NCBI GenBank assembly: GCA_964561495.1
Contig: CAZLPW010000006.1
Location: 1 to 62,867, forward strand
Length of the DNA stretch: 62,867 nucleotides
DNA from: CAZLPW01 sp964561495
Lineage (GTDB): Bacteria > Fidelibacterota > Marinisomatia > Marinisomatales > UBA1611
Direction: 5' to 3'
Both the position numbers and the translations under genes were made by a program. The stretch's first letter is position 1. Each line of letters opens with the position of its first letter. This document shows, in pieces, positions 9,542 to 18,622 of this stretch. The notes under the pieces were generated by a model. It saw only the letters and a program-made list of their open reading frames with translations, was not told where the DNA came from and ran no database searches.

Positions 9542-10549
9542 ATGAGATATTCTGATAAGTACTTTATGAAAAAAGCTATCGCCGAAGCTTTAAAAGCAGA
9601 TTCTGAGGTATATCCAAATCCAAAAGTTGGATGTGTAATTGTGAAAGATGAAAAAATAATTGGGCGAGGCTATCATAGAAAATTTGGTTCTGCACATGCA
9701 GAGGAAGTAGCGGTTAAATCAGCACCTAAAAAATTGCATAATGCAAGTATATATATAACCTTAGAGCCATGTGCGCATTTTGGTAAGCGCCCTCCATGCA
9801 TTGACTTGATTAATAAATATAATTTTAAAAAAGTTGTTATAGCAAATTTGGATCCTAGTCCAATAGCAGAGGGTGGGATTAAGAATCTGAGAACTAATGG
9901 TGTAAAAGTTATTACTGGTGTTTGTGAATCGGAGGCAAAACAAATTAATCGTAGATTTTTTACTTTTCATGAAAAGGGGAGGCCATATGTTATTTTAAAA
10001 TACGCTTCAACACTGGACGGTTTTTTAGCGAAAAAAAATGGCAACTCTAAATGGATTACTGGAAAATCGGCTCGCCGATCAGGCTACAAATTAAGAGCCG
10101 AATGTGATGCAATACTTTTAGGTTCAAAAACCATTTTAAAAGATAATCCCGATTTATCTAGTCATGGAGTTGGTAGGGACCCCTTAATTGTTGTAGTAAA
10201 TCCTAACACCTCTATACCAACTGACTTTAGTATTCACAAAAAAAAACCATTATTTATAAAAAATGGGTTAACAAAGGATAAGAAAAGAAATATTCCCATT
10301 ATTTTAGATCAGTTGAAATTTAATGGTATTCAGTCATTGCTTGTTGAAGGAGGCGGTCAGACTATTGGTGCTTTCATAGAGTCCGAAATATTTGATGAAA
10401 TCAACCTATATCTTGCCCCTAAATTTTTAGGCGCAGGTATACCAGTTTATTCAAAAATTGGTAATTTAGAAGATGTATATAATTTAACAATTGATAAAGT
10501 AGAAATTTTTGAGAAGGACGTTCGGATAAAATATTTTAGGAATTGGTAA
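9542..10549 (+). CDS. ribD: Bifunctional riboflavin protein RibD (deaminase/reductase)
   Basis: 335 residues. The N-terminal cytidine-deaminase-like domain converts 2,5-diamino-6-ribosylamino-pyrimidinone 5'-phosphate to the diaminouracil form. Zinc ligands are visible: His52 and catalytic Glu54 in HAEEVAV, Cys77 and Cys86 in PCAHFGKRPPC. The C-terminal NADPH reductase domain (about residues 148-335) begins with PYVILKYASTLDGFLA and contains KWITG, LLGSKTILKDNPDL and LLVEGGG. It acts in the cytoplasm and is the first gene of a four-gene riboflavin operon. Its TAA overlaps the ribE ATG by one base. The 66-bp upstream gap is too short for an FMN riboswitch and no SD is obvious. Confidence 0.96.
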   Translation: MRYSDKYFMKKAIAEALKADSEVYPNPKVGCVIVKDEKIIGRGYHRKFGSAHAEEVAVKSAPKKLHNASIYITLEPCAHFGKRPPCIDLINKYNFKKVVIANLDPSPIAEGGIKNLRTNGVKVITGVCESEAKQINRRFFTFHEKGRPYVILKYASTLDGFLAKKNGNSKWITGKSARRSGYKLRAECDAILLGSKTILKDNPDLSSHGVGRDPLIVVVNPNTSIPTDFSIHKKKPLFIKNGLTKDKKRNIPIILDQLKFNGIQSLLVEGGGQTIGAFIESEIFDEINLYLAPKFLGAGIPVYSKIGNLEDVYNLTIDKVEIFEKDVRIKYFRNW

Positions 10550-11136
10550 TGTTTACTGGTATAGTGGAGGAAAAAGGAATAGTTAGATCTGTAAGTCAGA
10601 ATTCAGATGGTTTAGTGGTTGATGTCCAGGGTAGCCTGATTTTTAATGATCTCAATATTAATGATAGTATCTCTTGTTCAGGAATTTGTCTAACGGTAAT
10701 TAAAATAAAAGATAATATTTTTACGGTTCAGATAGTTGATGAGACCATTAATCGGTCTAATGCAGGCAATTGGCAGAAAGGGACTCAAATAAATTTAGAA
10801 CGCGCATTGCTACCAACTACCAGGCTTGGAGGACATTTTATTCAAGGGCATATTGATTCTATTATCTCGGTAATTAAGGTATATGAAAAAGATCGCTCAG
10901 CTTGGATGAGATTTGAATTAGAAAATTCATTCGAAAAGTACATTATTCAAAAGGGTTCGGTCGCATTAGATGGGGTTAGTTTAACAGTCGCAAAGAAGAA
11001 TACTAAGGACTTTGAAGTGGCGGTTATTCCACATACAATGGAGCTTACCACTTTTGGTTCCTTAAAGACTGGCTGTACTGTTAATTTGGAAGTAGATATG
11101 ATGGCTAAATATTTAGAAAACCTAATAAAAAAATAG
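10549..11136 (+). CDS. ribE: Riboflavin synthase, alpha chain
   Basis: 195 residues from the ATG that overlaps the ribD stop (TAATG). A TTG two codons upstream is possible but less likely, because the family starts MFTGIVEEKG. It dismutates two 6,7-dimethyl-8-ribityllumazine molecules to riboflavin. Two tandem lumazine-binding barrels are seen. The first has SCSGICLTV and NLERAL with GGHFIQGHID; the second repeats the pattern with KGSVALDGVSLTV and NLEVDMMAKYLE. The length is normal. It lies between ribD and ribBA with a 2-bp gap downstream. Confidence 0.96.
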   Translation: MFTGIVEEKGIVRSVSQNSDGLVVDVQGSLIFNDLNINDSISCSGICLTVIKIKDNIFTVQIVDETINRSNAGNWQKGTQINLERALLPTTRLGGHFIQGHIDSIISVIKVYEKDRSAWMRFELENSFEKYIIQKGSVALDGVSLTVAKKNTKDFEVAVIPHTMELTTFGSLKTGCTVNLEVDMMAKYLENLIKK

Positions 11137-11138
11137 AA

Positions 11139-12338
11139 ATGAAATTCCACACTATTCCAGATGCTGTGAAAGATATTAGCAATGGCAAAATGATAATTGT
11201 CGTAGATAACGAAGATCGTGAAAATGAAGGTGACATAGTTATGGCATCTGAACTAATCACTCCAGACGCTGTTAATTTTATGGCTAGGGAAGCTCGAGGT
11301 TTGATTTGTGTTTCAATTAGCGAGAAAAGAGCAAAAGAGTTATATCTTGAACAAATGAATCGTAGAAATACAAGCTTACATGAGACTGCTTTTACCGTTA
11401 GCGTTGATGCAAAGAATAATACAACTACTGGAATTTCAGCTTTTGACCGGGCTGAAACAATACGCGTATTAATCTCAGAAAATTCTTCGCCAGATGATTT
11501 GGCAAAGCCAGGTCATATTTTTCCAATTGTTGGAAAAGAGGGGGGCGTTTTAAGGAGGGCAGGTCATACGGAAGCCAGTATGGATTTATCTGTTCTCGCT
11601 GGATTAAAGGCTAGTGGTGTCATTTGTGAGATTATGTCAAAAGATGGTTCAATGGCTAGGCGTGATGAACTTCTATCGTTTGCCAAAAATCATAAATTGA
11701 AGATTATAACTATATCTGATTTAATTCGATACCGTAGAAAAATTGAGACCATTGTTAATAAAGTTGAGCAAATTAACTTACCAACTCTTTATGGTGATTT
11801 TCAATTACACCTTTTTGATGATCTCTATGGAGGTGGAACCCACTTAGCTCTTACTCTAGGTGAAGTAGGGAATAAACAACCTACTCTTGTGAGAGTTCAT
11901 TCTGAATGTTTGACAGGAGATGTATTTGGTTCTCAAAGATGTGATTGTGGGGCTCAATTAGATTTAGCAATGAAAACTATTTCAGATAAGGGATCAGGAA
12001 TTATTGTCTATTTAAGACAAGAAGGACGTGGCATTGGCTTGAAGCATAAAATTCAAGCATACAAATTACAAGAAGGTGGTATGGATACAGTAGAGGCTAA
12101 TGAAAAATTAGGTTTCCCGCCTGATATGCGCGATTATGGGGTAGGTGCAGAGATTTTAAAAAACCTAGGCGCTAAGGAACTAATCGTAATGACAAATAAT
12201 CCCAAAAAGTTAATTGGGCTTGAAGGGTATGGTTTAAATATTGTTGATCGGATACCAATAGTTACTACGCCGACTAATGAAAACTCTAAATATTTAAAAA
12301 CCAAAAAAGAAAAACTAGATCATAAATTAGAATTATGA
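11139..12338 (+). CDS. ribBA: Bifunctional DHBP synthase / GTP cyclohydrolase II
   Basis: 399 residues, the usual RibBA length. The N-terminal half makes 3,4-dihydroxy-2-butanone 4-phosphate from ribulose 5-phosphate; VVDNEDRENEGDIVMA and RAGHTEASMDL are the active-site segments. The C-terminal half is GTP cyclohydrolase II, with the zinc site C-X10-C-X-C in ECLTGDVFGSQRCDCGAQL, then RQEGRGIGL and RDYGVGAEIL. Both halves keep their key residues, so both activities are likely. It supplies the two entry precursors of the pathway completed by the neighbouring genes. It overlaps ribH by 4 bp (ATGA). Confidence 0.96.
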   Translation: MKFHTIPDAVKDISNGKMIIVVDNEDRENEGDIVMASELITPDAVNFMAREARGLICVSISEKRAKELYLEQMNRRNTSLHETAFTVSVDAKNNTTTGISAFDRAETIRVLISENSSPDDLAKPGHIFPIVGKEGGVLRRAGHTEASMDLSVLAGLKASGVICEIMSKDGSMARRDELLSFAKNHKLKIITISDLIRYRRKIETIVNKVEQINLPTLYGDFQLHLFDDLYGGGTHLALTLGEVGNKQPTLVRVHSECLTGDVFGSQRCDCGAQLDLAMKTISDKGSGIIVYLRQEGRGIGLKHKIQAYKLQEGGMDTVEANEKLGFPPDMRDYGVGAEILKNLGAKELIVMTNNPKKLIGLEGYGLNIVDRIPIVTTPTNENSKYLKTKKEKLDHKLEL

Positions 12339-12760
12339 TTGCAATTGTAGTCAGCAAATTTAACGGTGAGATTACTAATGGTCTTTTAGATGGTTGTTTA
12401 AAAGCATTTAAAAAATTTCATTTTTCCTCAGAAAATGTTACGGTAGAATATGTTCCAGGTGCGTTTGAATTACCAGCATCAGTTCTTAACCTCTGCCGTG
12501 ATTCAGAAAATCATATAGTTATTGCTTTGGGCTGCGTTATAAAAGGGGAGACTGACCATTATCACTACATATGTGAATCAGTCTCAAAAGGACTAATGGA
12601 TGTTTCTTTAAAAGTAAAAACGCCTACATTATTTGGTGTATTGACTTGTCAAAATGTAAAACTTGCTACTGATCGTAGTAGTGACAATCTAGACAAGAAT
12701 AAAGGATATGAGGTTGGTATATCAGCAATGCGTTTAATGGAGAAAAATCAATTAATTTGA
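12335..12760 (+). CDS. ribH: 6,7-dimethyl-8-ribityllumazine synthase
   Basis: 141 residues. It condenses the diaminouracil and the four-carbon phosphate to lumazine, the substrate of RibE. Typical motifs are VVSKFNGEIT, VPGAFELP, ALGCVIKGETDHY (His of the active site) and PTLFGVLTCQN. It starts at MIAIVVSKFNG, slightly shorter at the N-terminus than most homologues, which is common. It ends the riboflavin operon. TTG 12757-12759 overlaps its TGA stop and could be the coupled start of the next gene. Confidence 0.95.
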   Translation: MIAIVVSKFNGEITNGLLDGCLKAFKKFHFSSENVTVEYVPGAFELPASVLNLCRDSENHIVIALGCVIKGETDHYHYICESVSKGLMDVSLKVKTPTLFGVLTCQNVKLATDRSSDNLDKNKGYEVGISAMRLMEKNQLI

Positions 12761-12776
12761 TAAATAAGGAATATAT

Positions 12777-14630
12777 ATTTTCTATTCAAAAAATTCTTTT
12801 TTTATAACTAGTATTTTCATAGTCAATCTTTCTTTTATTTTTGGCCAAGAATCGGTTCGTCAGTCTGTAAAATATAAAAAAATTCAAAAACGAATACAAA
12901 AAGGCTGGAATACATGGAATAACCAAAGTGTATTACAACATGTTTTATTACCACAGGGGTTCGGAATTAATTTATCATTTAAAAAGCAAGATAATTTAAA
13001 TGAGCAATTTTTGACGAAATCTGTTATTCACGAAAGCAAAGATAATTCCTGCAAAATTATTCTTGGTAGCCATAGTCTCGATGGTAGCTACACTGAGTTA
13101 GATATAGAATTGGGAAAAATTAATTTTAATATTAAGTCTGCACATGTAGGAAAGGATTTGGTAATTCTTATTGATCCTGGTGAATTGCCGAAAAATGAAG
13201 TAAAACTAGTTTTGGAGACTATGCTATTATGGAATAGTAAGGGAAACTTTAGTCGGAATCAAACAATGCTTAAAGCAGTTCTACCTGGGAAAATTGTTAA
13301 AATTTTTACAACAGAAAAAGAAGTCGTCGAAGATCCTTATATTCCGACAAAAACACCCTATCTTTGCTTTTGGCTTAATAGGAAGATTGGTATCTCAACT
13401 GGAATAAAAAGATCCATTCCTCAGATACAGTCTATAATCAATCTAGAAAAAAAAAGAATGCAAAATCGTGCAAGTATTTATGACGATCTTTCTAAAATAT
13501 ATTCGGCCATTGAATCATCATTAGGATGGAGCCTCGTTTTTGAACCTAGGTTTCATCGTGTAATATCAACAATGGATCGTTCAAATGGTGGAAGGAATGA
13601 AGGCCAATATTCTCTTAATTGGGACAACTTCTTTTTATCTTATTTATCAGGAATTTTCAGTCAAGACCTTGCCTATGTTAATATAATAGAACTTTTCCAC
13701 GTTCAGGAAGGGGAGGACTCTATTATAAAAAATAACATATTAAATAAAATTGAAGATATTGAGATGCCCACAATTCCAATAGGTAGTGTTTTAGTTAAAG
13801 AAATATATAAGATGCATCCAAACATGTGGTTTCTAGAATCTTGTTTTGAAGGCTTGCTTGGCTGGAATAGATGGTGGCCAAGAAATAGAATAAATAATGG
13901 ACTTCTTAGCTATAGCCAATCAGATATAAAAAAATATATAAATAAATCCAAAAATGGCACTTCTAATGGGAATGATAATAGTATGTATCTTTTTCCAATT
14001 TACAATGATGTCAATTACAATAAAAAAACAGGGAATTTCTTATTGCAGGATGTTGGGTTAAACAGTTTATATATAGCTGACTGTGTTGCCTTACTTGAAA
14101 TTGCAAAAATATTAAATCGGAATGAGGAGGCTTTGGAGCTGGAGTCTCGTATTAAATATTTTAAAAGGGAGATGGAGGGTCTTTGGGGTAAATATTATGG
14201 TGCATATCTTAATTATAATACAGAATCTGATACACTATCTAAGAGCATTCATGGTACAATATTTTTCCCATTATTAGCTCAATTAGGAGACGCTGAGCAA
14301 AAAGAAAGTATTTTAAATAAATTTAATAATGAAAAGTTTATTCTTTATGAAGATGGAATGTGGCCAGCTATTAATTTTTTAACTTATTTAAGCTTTCGCA
14401 AATCTGGTTTTATTAAAGAAGCAAAAGAGTTGTCATTTAAATCTAATCAATTATTAAAATTGGGTTTAAATAAAGAAGAATATTTAATTGCAAATCCTTT
14501 TAATAATTCAAACACTTTAGATTTGGCTGGTCTGGTATCAAAAAAATATAGTTTTGACATTGCTCTGCTTGGTATAATGGAGTTTATTGAAAGGGGTTTG
14601 ATTCCAAAACCAGAATTATTAATAAAATGA
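12777..14630 (+). CDS. Exported glucosidase-like protein (GH63/MGH1-like) with a non-standard start
   Basis: The first ATG/GTG/TTG in frame is at 13011, but the frame is open back to 12768 and the extra sequence looks real: a hydrophobic signal-like stretch ending FIFGQ, then GWNTWNNQSVLQHVLLP, the start expected of an (alpha/alpha)6-barrel glucosidase-like family. Later motifs are NWDNFFLSYLSG, FLESCFEGLLGWNRWWP and LLQDVGLNSLYIADC. I place the start at ATT 12777, 6 bp after AAGGA (12766-12770). The alternative is TTG 12757, overlapping the ribH stop, with one base missing in the T7 run 12797-12803; that reading also gives a good signal peptide. The sugar substrate is unknown. It overlaps the next gene by 4 bp. 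Confidence 0.7.
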   Translation: MFYSKNSFFITSIFIVNLSFIFGQESVRQSVKYKKIQKRIQKGWNTWNNQSVLQHVLLPQGFGINLSFKKQDNLNEQFLTKSVIHESKDNSCKIILGSHSLDGSYTELDIELGKINFNIKSAHVGKDLVILIDPGELPKNEVKLVLETMLLWNSKGNFSRNQTMLKAVLPGKIVKIFTTEKEVVEDPYIPTKTPYLCFWLNRKIGISTGIKRSIPQIQSIINLEKKRMQNRASIYDDLSKIYSAIESSLGWSLVFEPRFHRVISTMDRSNGGRNEGQYSLNWDNFFLSYLSGIFSQDLAYVNIIELFHVQEGEDSIIKNNILNKIEDIEMPTIPIGSVLVKEIYKMHPNMWFLESCFEGLLGWNRWWPRNRINNGLLSYSQSDIKKYINKSKNGTSNGNDNSMYLFPIYNDVNYNKKTGNFLLQDVGLNSLYIADCVALLEIAKILNRNEEALELESRIKYFKREMEGLWGKYYGAYLNYNTESDTLSKSIHGTIFFPLLAQLGDAEQKESILNKFNNEKFILYEDGMWPAINFLTYLSFRKSGFIKEAKELSFKSNQLLKLGLNKEEYLIANPFNNSNTLDLAGLVSKKYSFDIALLGIMEFIERGLIPKPELLIK

Positions 14631-15664
14631 TTACAGAAAAAATAATAAATTGGAAACAACCATCAGATTGGATAAAAATAGAAACCCTTGATACCCATAC
14701 AGCGGGTGAACCATTAAGGATAATAATAGGTGGATTTCCTAATTTAAAAGGTGAAACTGTTTTAGAAAAAAGGTCTTATTTAAAAGAAAATCATGATGAC
14801 CTAAGAAGTTTAATTATGTCAGAACCTAGAGGGCATAGGGACATGTATGGAGCTCTTTTGGTAAGTCCAGACAACGAAGATTCGGACTTGGGAGTAATCT
14901 TTATGCATAACGATGGTTATTCAACTGGTTGTGGGCACGCTATTATCGCAATAGCAAAAGTTATATTTGGAATAGAAATGTCTAAGTCTAAATTTTTTAA
15001 GCCTTATATAAACATAGATGTTCCTTCAGGAAGAGTAAGGGCGGATGCAATATTAGAAAAAAATAATTTAATGGGCGTTAGATTTAAAAACGTACCTTCT
15101 TTTGTATATAAGATAGATGGTGAATTAAATATAAATGGTTTAGGAAGGATTAAATATGATATAGCTTATGGTGGTGCATATTATGCGATTGTGAATTCTG
15201 AGGATGTGGGTTTGAAATGTGAACCAATGTACCAAAGGGAATTAATTAGTATTGGAATGAAAATAAAAAATACTATTCAAAGTACAATAGATTTAATATG
15301 TCCAATAGATAATAAAAATTTTAATTTGTATGGTACAATCTTTACAGGTCCTCCTGAATATCAAAGCAATCATAGTCGTAATGTTTGCGTTTTTGCGGAT
15401 GGGCAAATAGATAGAAGCCCAACAGGCACTGGGGTGAGTGCCAGAGCTGCTATCCTTTATGAAAGAGGTAAGATAACTTTGAATGAAGAATTAATTATTG
15501 AGAGTATTATTGGTTCAACTTTTAAAGTTTCAATTTCAGAGGCGAATGAAGAAGGTTCGCGTAATACGGTAATCCCAAATGTTAGTGGAGAGGCTTTTAT
15601 AACATCTCGCAATAGTTATATTTTAGATCCAAAAGACCCATATAAGAATGGATTTTTGATATAG
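14627..15664 (+). CDS. trans-3-hydroxy-L-proline dehydratase (proline racemase family)
   Basis: 345 residues of the proline racemase fold. The first catalytic position keeps cysteine (Cys102 in STGCGHAI). The second, Cys in racemases and 4-hydroxyproline epimerases, is Thr266 in RSPTGTG. The Cys/Thr pair is the established signature of trans-3-hydroxy-L-proline dehydratases, which give delta1-pyrroline-2-carboxylate. TLDTHTAGEP near the start and SEPRGHRDMYG also fit. A pyrroline-2-carboxylate reductase-like gene lies two genes downstream, so the pair could return 3-hydroxyproline to proline. It is coupled to the preceding hydrolase gene by ATGA. Confidence 0.85.
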   Translation: MITEKIINWKQPSDWIKIETLDTHTAGEPLRIIIGGFPNLKGETVLEKRSYLKENHDDLRSLIMSEPRGHRDMYGALLVSPDNEDSDLGVIFMHNDGYSTGCGHAIIAIAKVIFGIEMSKSKFFKPYINIDVPSGRVRADAILEKNNLMGVRFKNVPSFVYKIDGELNINGLGRIKYDIAYGGAYYAIVNSEDVGLKCEPMYQRELISIGMKIKNTIQSTIDLICPIDNKNFNLYGTIFTGPPEYQSNHSRNVCVFADGQIDRSPTGTGVSARAAILYERGKITLNEELIIESIIGSTFKVSISEANEEGSRNTVIPNVSGEAFITSRNSYILDPKDPYKNGFLI

Positions 15665-15810
15665 AAAGTTTTTGGTCTGTAAATTGAGTTGCGAATAATT
15701 ATTAGTTATGTAGTCTTATGGAAATGAATTTTTTATTATTAACCATTGAAATTAAAAAAACAAGAATTATTATTTAACTTAACGATAGAATTTTTTGGGG
15801 AAATATTTTT

Positions 15811-16701
15811 ATGAGTGATATTACTTTATTGGTGATGGCAGCTGGCATGGGATCAAGGTATGGAGGGTTAAAGCAGCTTGATCCTGTTGGGCCAAATAGA
15901 GAAACTATTATTGATTATTCAATATATGATGCGATTCAGTCAGGATTTAGCCAAGTCGTTTTTATAATAAGAAAAGAATTTGAGAATCAATTCCGTGAAA
16001 ATATAAGTAATAAATATTTAGAAAGAATTGATGTTAAACATGTCTTTCAAGAGTTAGAAAATTTGCCAGATGGATATAAATGCCCGGGCGATAGAAAAAA
16101 ACCGTGGGGTACTGGTCATGCTATATTATGTGCGCAAAAAATTATTAAAAATCCATTTGTAGTAATCAATGGAGATGACTTTTATGGTCTTCATTCATTT
16201 AAGGTCATATATGACTACTACTCCTCTAAAAAACCAAAAGACCCGGGCCTATGCATGGTATCTTATAAACTTGATAACACTCTCTCTAAGCATGGGGCTG
16301 TTACTCGAGGTCTTTGTACGGTCGAATCCTCTTCTTTGACTTCAGTAAAAGAAGTTTCTGGTTTAAAGCGGGCAGATAATGGGGTGCTGTCCGAACTAGA
16401 TTATTTCCTTACCGGGCAAGAGCCCGTCTCTATGAATTTTTGGGGATTCACTCCTGAAATTTTTCAATATTTAAATTATGGATTCAAGGAGTTTATGGAT
16501 AATGAGGGATTAGATTTAAAATCCGAATTTTTGATTCCTACTATTATTAATAATTTAATTAGCAGTGGAAAAGAAAAGATTGAAGTTCTAAATAGTGATT
16601 CAAAATGGTTTGGGGTTACATATTTAGAAGATAAAAAGAATGTTATTGATAAAATTAAAAAATTAACCGATAACAATACTTATCCAAGTCCACTTTTCTA
16701 A
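15811..16701 (+). CDS. NTP_transferase-family nucleotidyltransferase
   Basis: 296 residues. The N-terminal signature LLVMAAGMGSRYGGLKQL (about residues 5-22) is the nucleotide-binding loop of sugar-1-phosphate nucleotidyltransferases, and VINGDDFYG supplies the metal-binding Asp. It then diverges from RmlA and GalU, matching a group usually annotated only as nucleotidyltransferase, so the sugar and NTP are unknown. It sits after a 146-bp gap, between the hydroxyproline dehydratase and the reductase-like gene, 2 bp before the latter. Whether it is functionally tied to them or merely inserted cannot be told. Confidence 0.85.
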   Translation: MSDITLLVMAAGMGSRYGGLKQLDPVGPNRETIIDYSIYDAIQSGFSQVVFIIRKEFENQFRENISNKYLERIDVKHVFQELENLPDGYKCPGDRKKPWGTGHAILCAQKIIKNPFVVINGDDFYGLHSFKVIYDYYSSKKPKDPGLCMVSYKLDNTLSKHGAVTRGLCTVESSSLTSVKEVSGLKRADNGVLSELDYFLTGQEPVSMNFWGFTPEIFQYLNYGFKEFMDNEGLDLKSEFLIPTIINNLISSGKEKIEVLNSDSKWFGVTYLEDKKNVIDKIKKLTDNNTYPSPLF

Positions 16702-16703
16702 AC

Positions 16704-17633
16704 GTGCAACCTCAAACACTAAATAAGCAAGAAATATTCTCTCATATTTCTATGAAAGATGCTATCAAACAGATGGAATGGGCTTTCAAAAATATATATG
16801 AAAATTCTTCTATTATTCCAATTAGATCCAACATTGATTTTACCAAAACAGAATCCACTTTGATTATGCCTGGGTTTATCCCTAATAATCCCTTTTATAT
16901 TGTTAAAATAATTAACATAAGCTCAGTTCGAAAACCTTCAATTGTTGGGACTGTTAACGTCTTTGATTTTGAATCTGGTAAACTAATTGCTTTAATGGAT
17001 GCCGCTTCTATCACACAAATAAGAACTGGAGCTGCCTCTGGGTTGGCGACAAAATATTTGTCTCATAAAAATTCCAAATATTTGTGTGTTTTCGGTACTG
17101 GTGTGCAAGCTTTCTCTCAAATAGAAGCTATTCTAGAGGTTAGAGATATCTCTTCTATAGGTATAATTAGCACCAGTTATTCTAAAGGGTTCTCCTTTTC
17201 AAAAAAAATTGAAAAAAAATTCTCTATTGAGTGTCGCCCTCTTAAATGTTTTGATATACCACCTAATTCTATTATTTGCACGGCAACTACCTCACAACTA
17301 CCATTATTTTCAGATCCTTATGTTCCTAATGGTTGCCATATTAATGCTATCGGTTCCTACAAGCCAAGCTCAAGAGAAATTCCTTCAGATACTGTTGTTA
17401 GAGGGAAGATCGTTGTTGATGATCTGAAGTCCTGCTCTTTAGAGGCTGGTGACCTTTTAATTCCAGAAAAAGAAGGTAAGTGGTCCATGGGAAAAATTTA
17501 TTGTGAATTAGGTGAGTTGGTATTAGGATTCGCCTCTCCAAGAGAAAATAATAAAGAAATTACTCTATTTAAGTCTGTTGGCAATGTGATACAGGATCTT
17601 GCTATTGTTAACTATATTATGGATCAATTGTAA
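16704..17633 (+). CDS. Ornithine cyclodeaminase/mu-crystallin family reductase
   Basis: 309 residues starting at GTG 2 bp after the previous stop. The family pattern is clear: IMPGFIP near residue 53, ALMDAASITQIRTGAASGLATKYL condensed around residues 94-117, the Rossmann segment VFGTGVQAF, ICTATTS, and HINAIGSYKPSSREI. Members are ornithine cyclodeaminase, alanine dehydrogenase and NAD(P)H-dependent delta1-pyrroline-2-carboxylate reductase. With the Cys/Thr dehydratase nearby, the last is favoured: it would reduce pyrroline-2-carboxylate to L-proline. That assignment rests on context. Confidence 0.8.
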   Translation: MQPQTLNKQEIFSHISMKDAIKQMEWAFKNIYENSSIIPIRSNIDFTKTESTLIMPGFIPNNPFYIVKIINISSVRKPSIVGTVNVFDFESGKLIALMDAASITQIRTGAASGLATKYLSHKNSKYLCVFGTGVQAFSQIEAILEVRDISSIGIISTSYSKGFSFSKKIEKKFSIECRPLKCFDIPPNSIICTATTSQLPLFSDPYVPNGCHINAIGSYKPSSREIPSDTVVRGKIVVDDLKSCSLEAGDLLIPEKEGKWSMGKIYCELGELVLGFASPRENNKEITLFKSVGNVIQDLAIVNYIMDQL

Positions 17634-17656
17634 AAAACCACTTTAAGAAAAAAAAT

Positions 17657-18595
17657 ATGAAAATTCTTGTAACAGGAGGAGCTGGATTTATAGGATCCCA
17701 TCTATGCGAAAAAGTTCTAGAGGAAGGGAACGAAGTCATATGTTTAGACAACTTTTTTACTGGTTCCAAAAAAAATGTTAAACTTTTAGAAAAATTTAAA
17801 TCTTTCCAGGTTGTTGAGCATGATATAACAGAACCCATTGATATTTCTGTTGATCAAATTTACAATCTAGCATGTCCAGCTAGTCCAAAATATTATCAGG
17901 AAGATCCAGTTAAAACCATTAAAACTAATGTTCATGGGTCAATTAATATGCTTGAATTAGCCATGAATAATAATGCTAAAATTCTTCAGGCTTCAACCTC
18001 TGAAGTTTATGGAAACCCAACTGTGCATCCTCAATATGAAAATTATCATGGAAGTGTTAATCCTATTGGCCCTAGAGCATGCTATGATGAAGGTAAGCGT
18101 GCTTCTGAAACTTTGTTTTCCGATTATCATAGGCAATACGAAATTGACATTAGTATTGCCAGAATTTTCAATACCTATGGCCCAAGAATGGAAATAAATG
18201 ATGGCAGAGTAATTTCAAATTTTTTTGTCCAAGCTATCAATAATATGCCTATAACTATCTATGGTGCTGGTGATCATTCAAGATCATTTTGTTATATTGA
18301 TGATTTAGTTGATGGGTTAACTAGGTTAATGCATAGTAGCATTTCTGAACCAATTAATTTAGGAAACCCTAGCGAAGTTTCAATATTAGAATTGGCCAAA
18401 GAAATTAAAGAAATTTCTGGATCTTCTAGCGAAATCGTCTTCAGTGAATTACCTGTAGATGACCCTTTAAAGCGCAAACCTGATATAAAAAGAGCGCGAA
18501 AATTATTAAAATGGGAACCACGTATTTCAAGATCAGAAGGCTTGTTAAAGACCTATGAATATTATAATAGGCTCATTCAAAATTCAAATTCATAG
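17657..18595 (+). CDS. uxs: UDP-glucuronate decarboxylase (UDP-xylose synthase)
   Basis: 312 residues of the extended SDR family. It has the NAD loop GGAGFIGSHLC (residues 7-17), then ACPASPKYYQ, the decarboxylase-type substrate segment. The catalytic pair Tyr143/Lys147 is in CYDEGKRASE, followed by RIFNTYGPRM. These features separate Uxs from 4-epimerases. It converts UDP-glucuronate to UDP-xylose in the cytoplasm for the glycan made by the surrounding transferases. No UDP-glucose dehydrogenase of the usual type is in the window, so UDP-GlcA must come from elsewhere. Confidence 0.93.
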   Translation: MKILVTGGAGFIGSHLCEKVLEEGNEVICLDNFFTGSKKNVKLLEKFKSFQVVEHDITEPIDISVDQIYNLACPASPKYYQEDPVKTIKTNVHGSINMLELAMNNNAKILQASTSEVYGNPTVHPQYENYHGSVNPIGPRACYDEGKRASETLFSDYHRQYEIDISIARIFNTYGPRMEINDGRVISNFFVQAINNMPITIYGAGDHSRSFCYIDDLVDGLTRLMHSSISEPINLGNPSEVSILELAKEIKEISGSSSEIVFSELPVDDPLKRKPDIKRARKLLKWEPRISRSEGLLKTYEYYNRLIQNSNS

Positions 18596-18622
18596 AAAAA
18601 TAGAGTATCCATAAAATTTTTT

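Noticed and set aside
17285..17303. Two reverse copies of the GGTAGTT motif 11 bp apart
   Set aside because: They lie inside a conserved coding segment (TATTSQLP), where codon choice explains them; similar single hits occur at Pro-Thr-Thr codons near 10811 and 31350.
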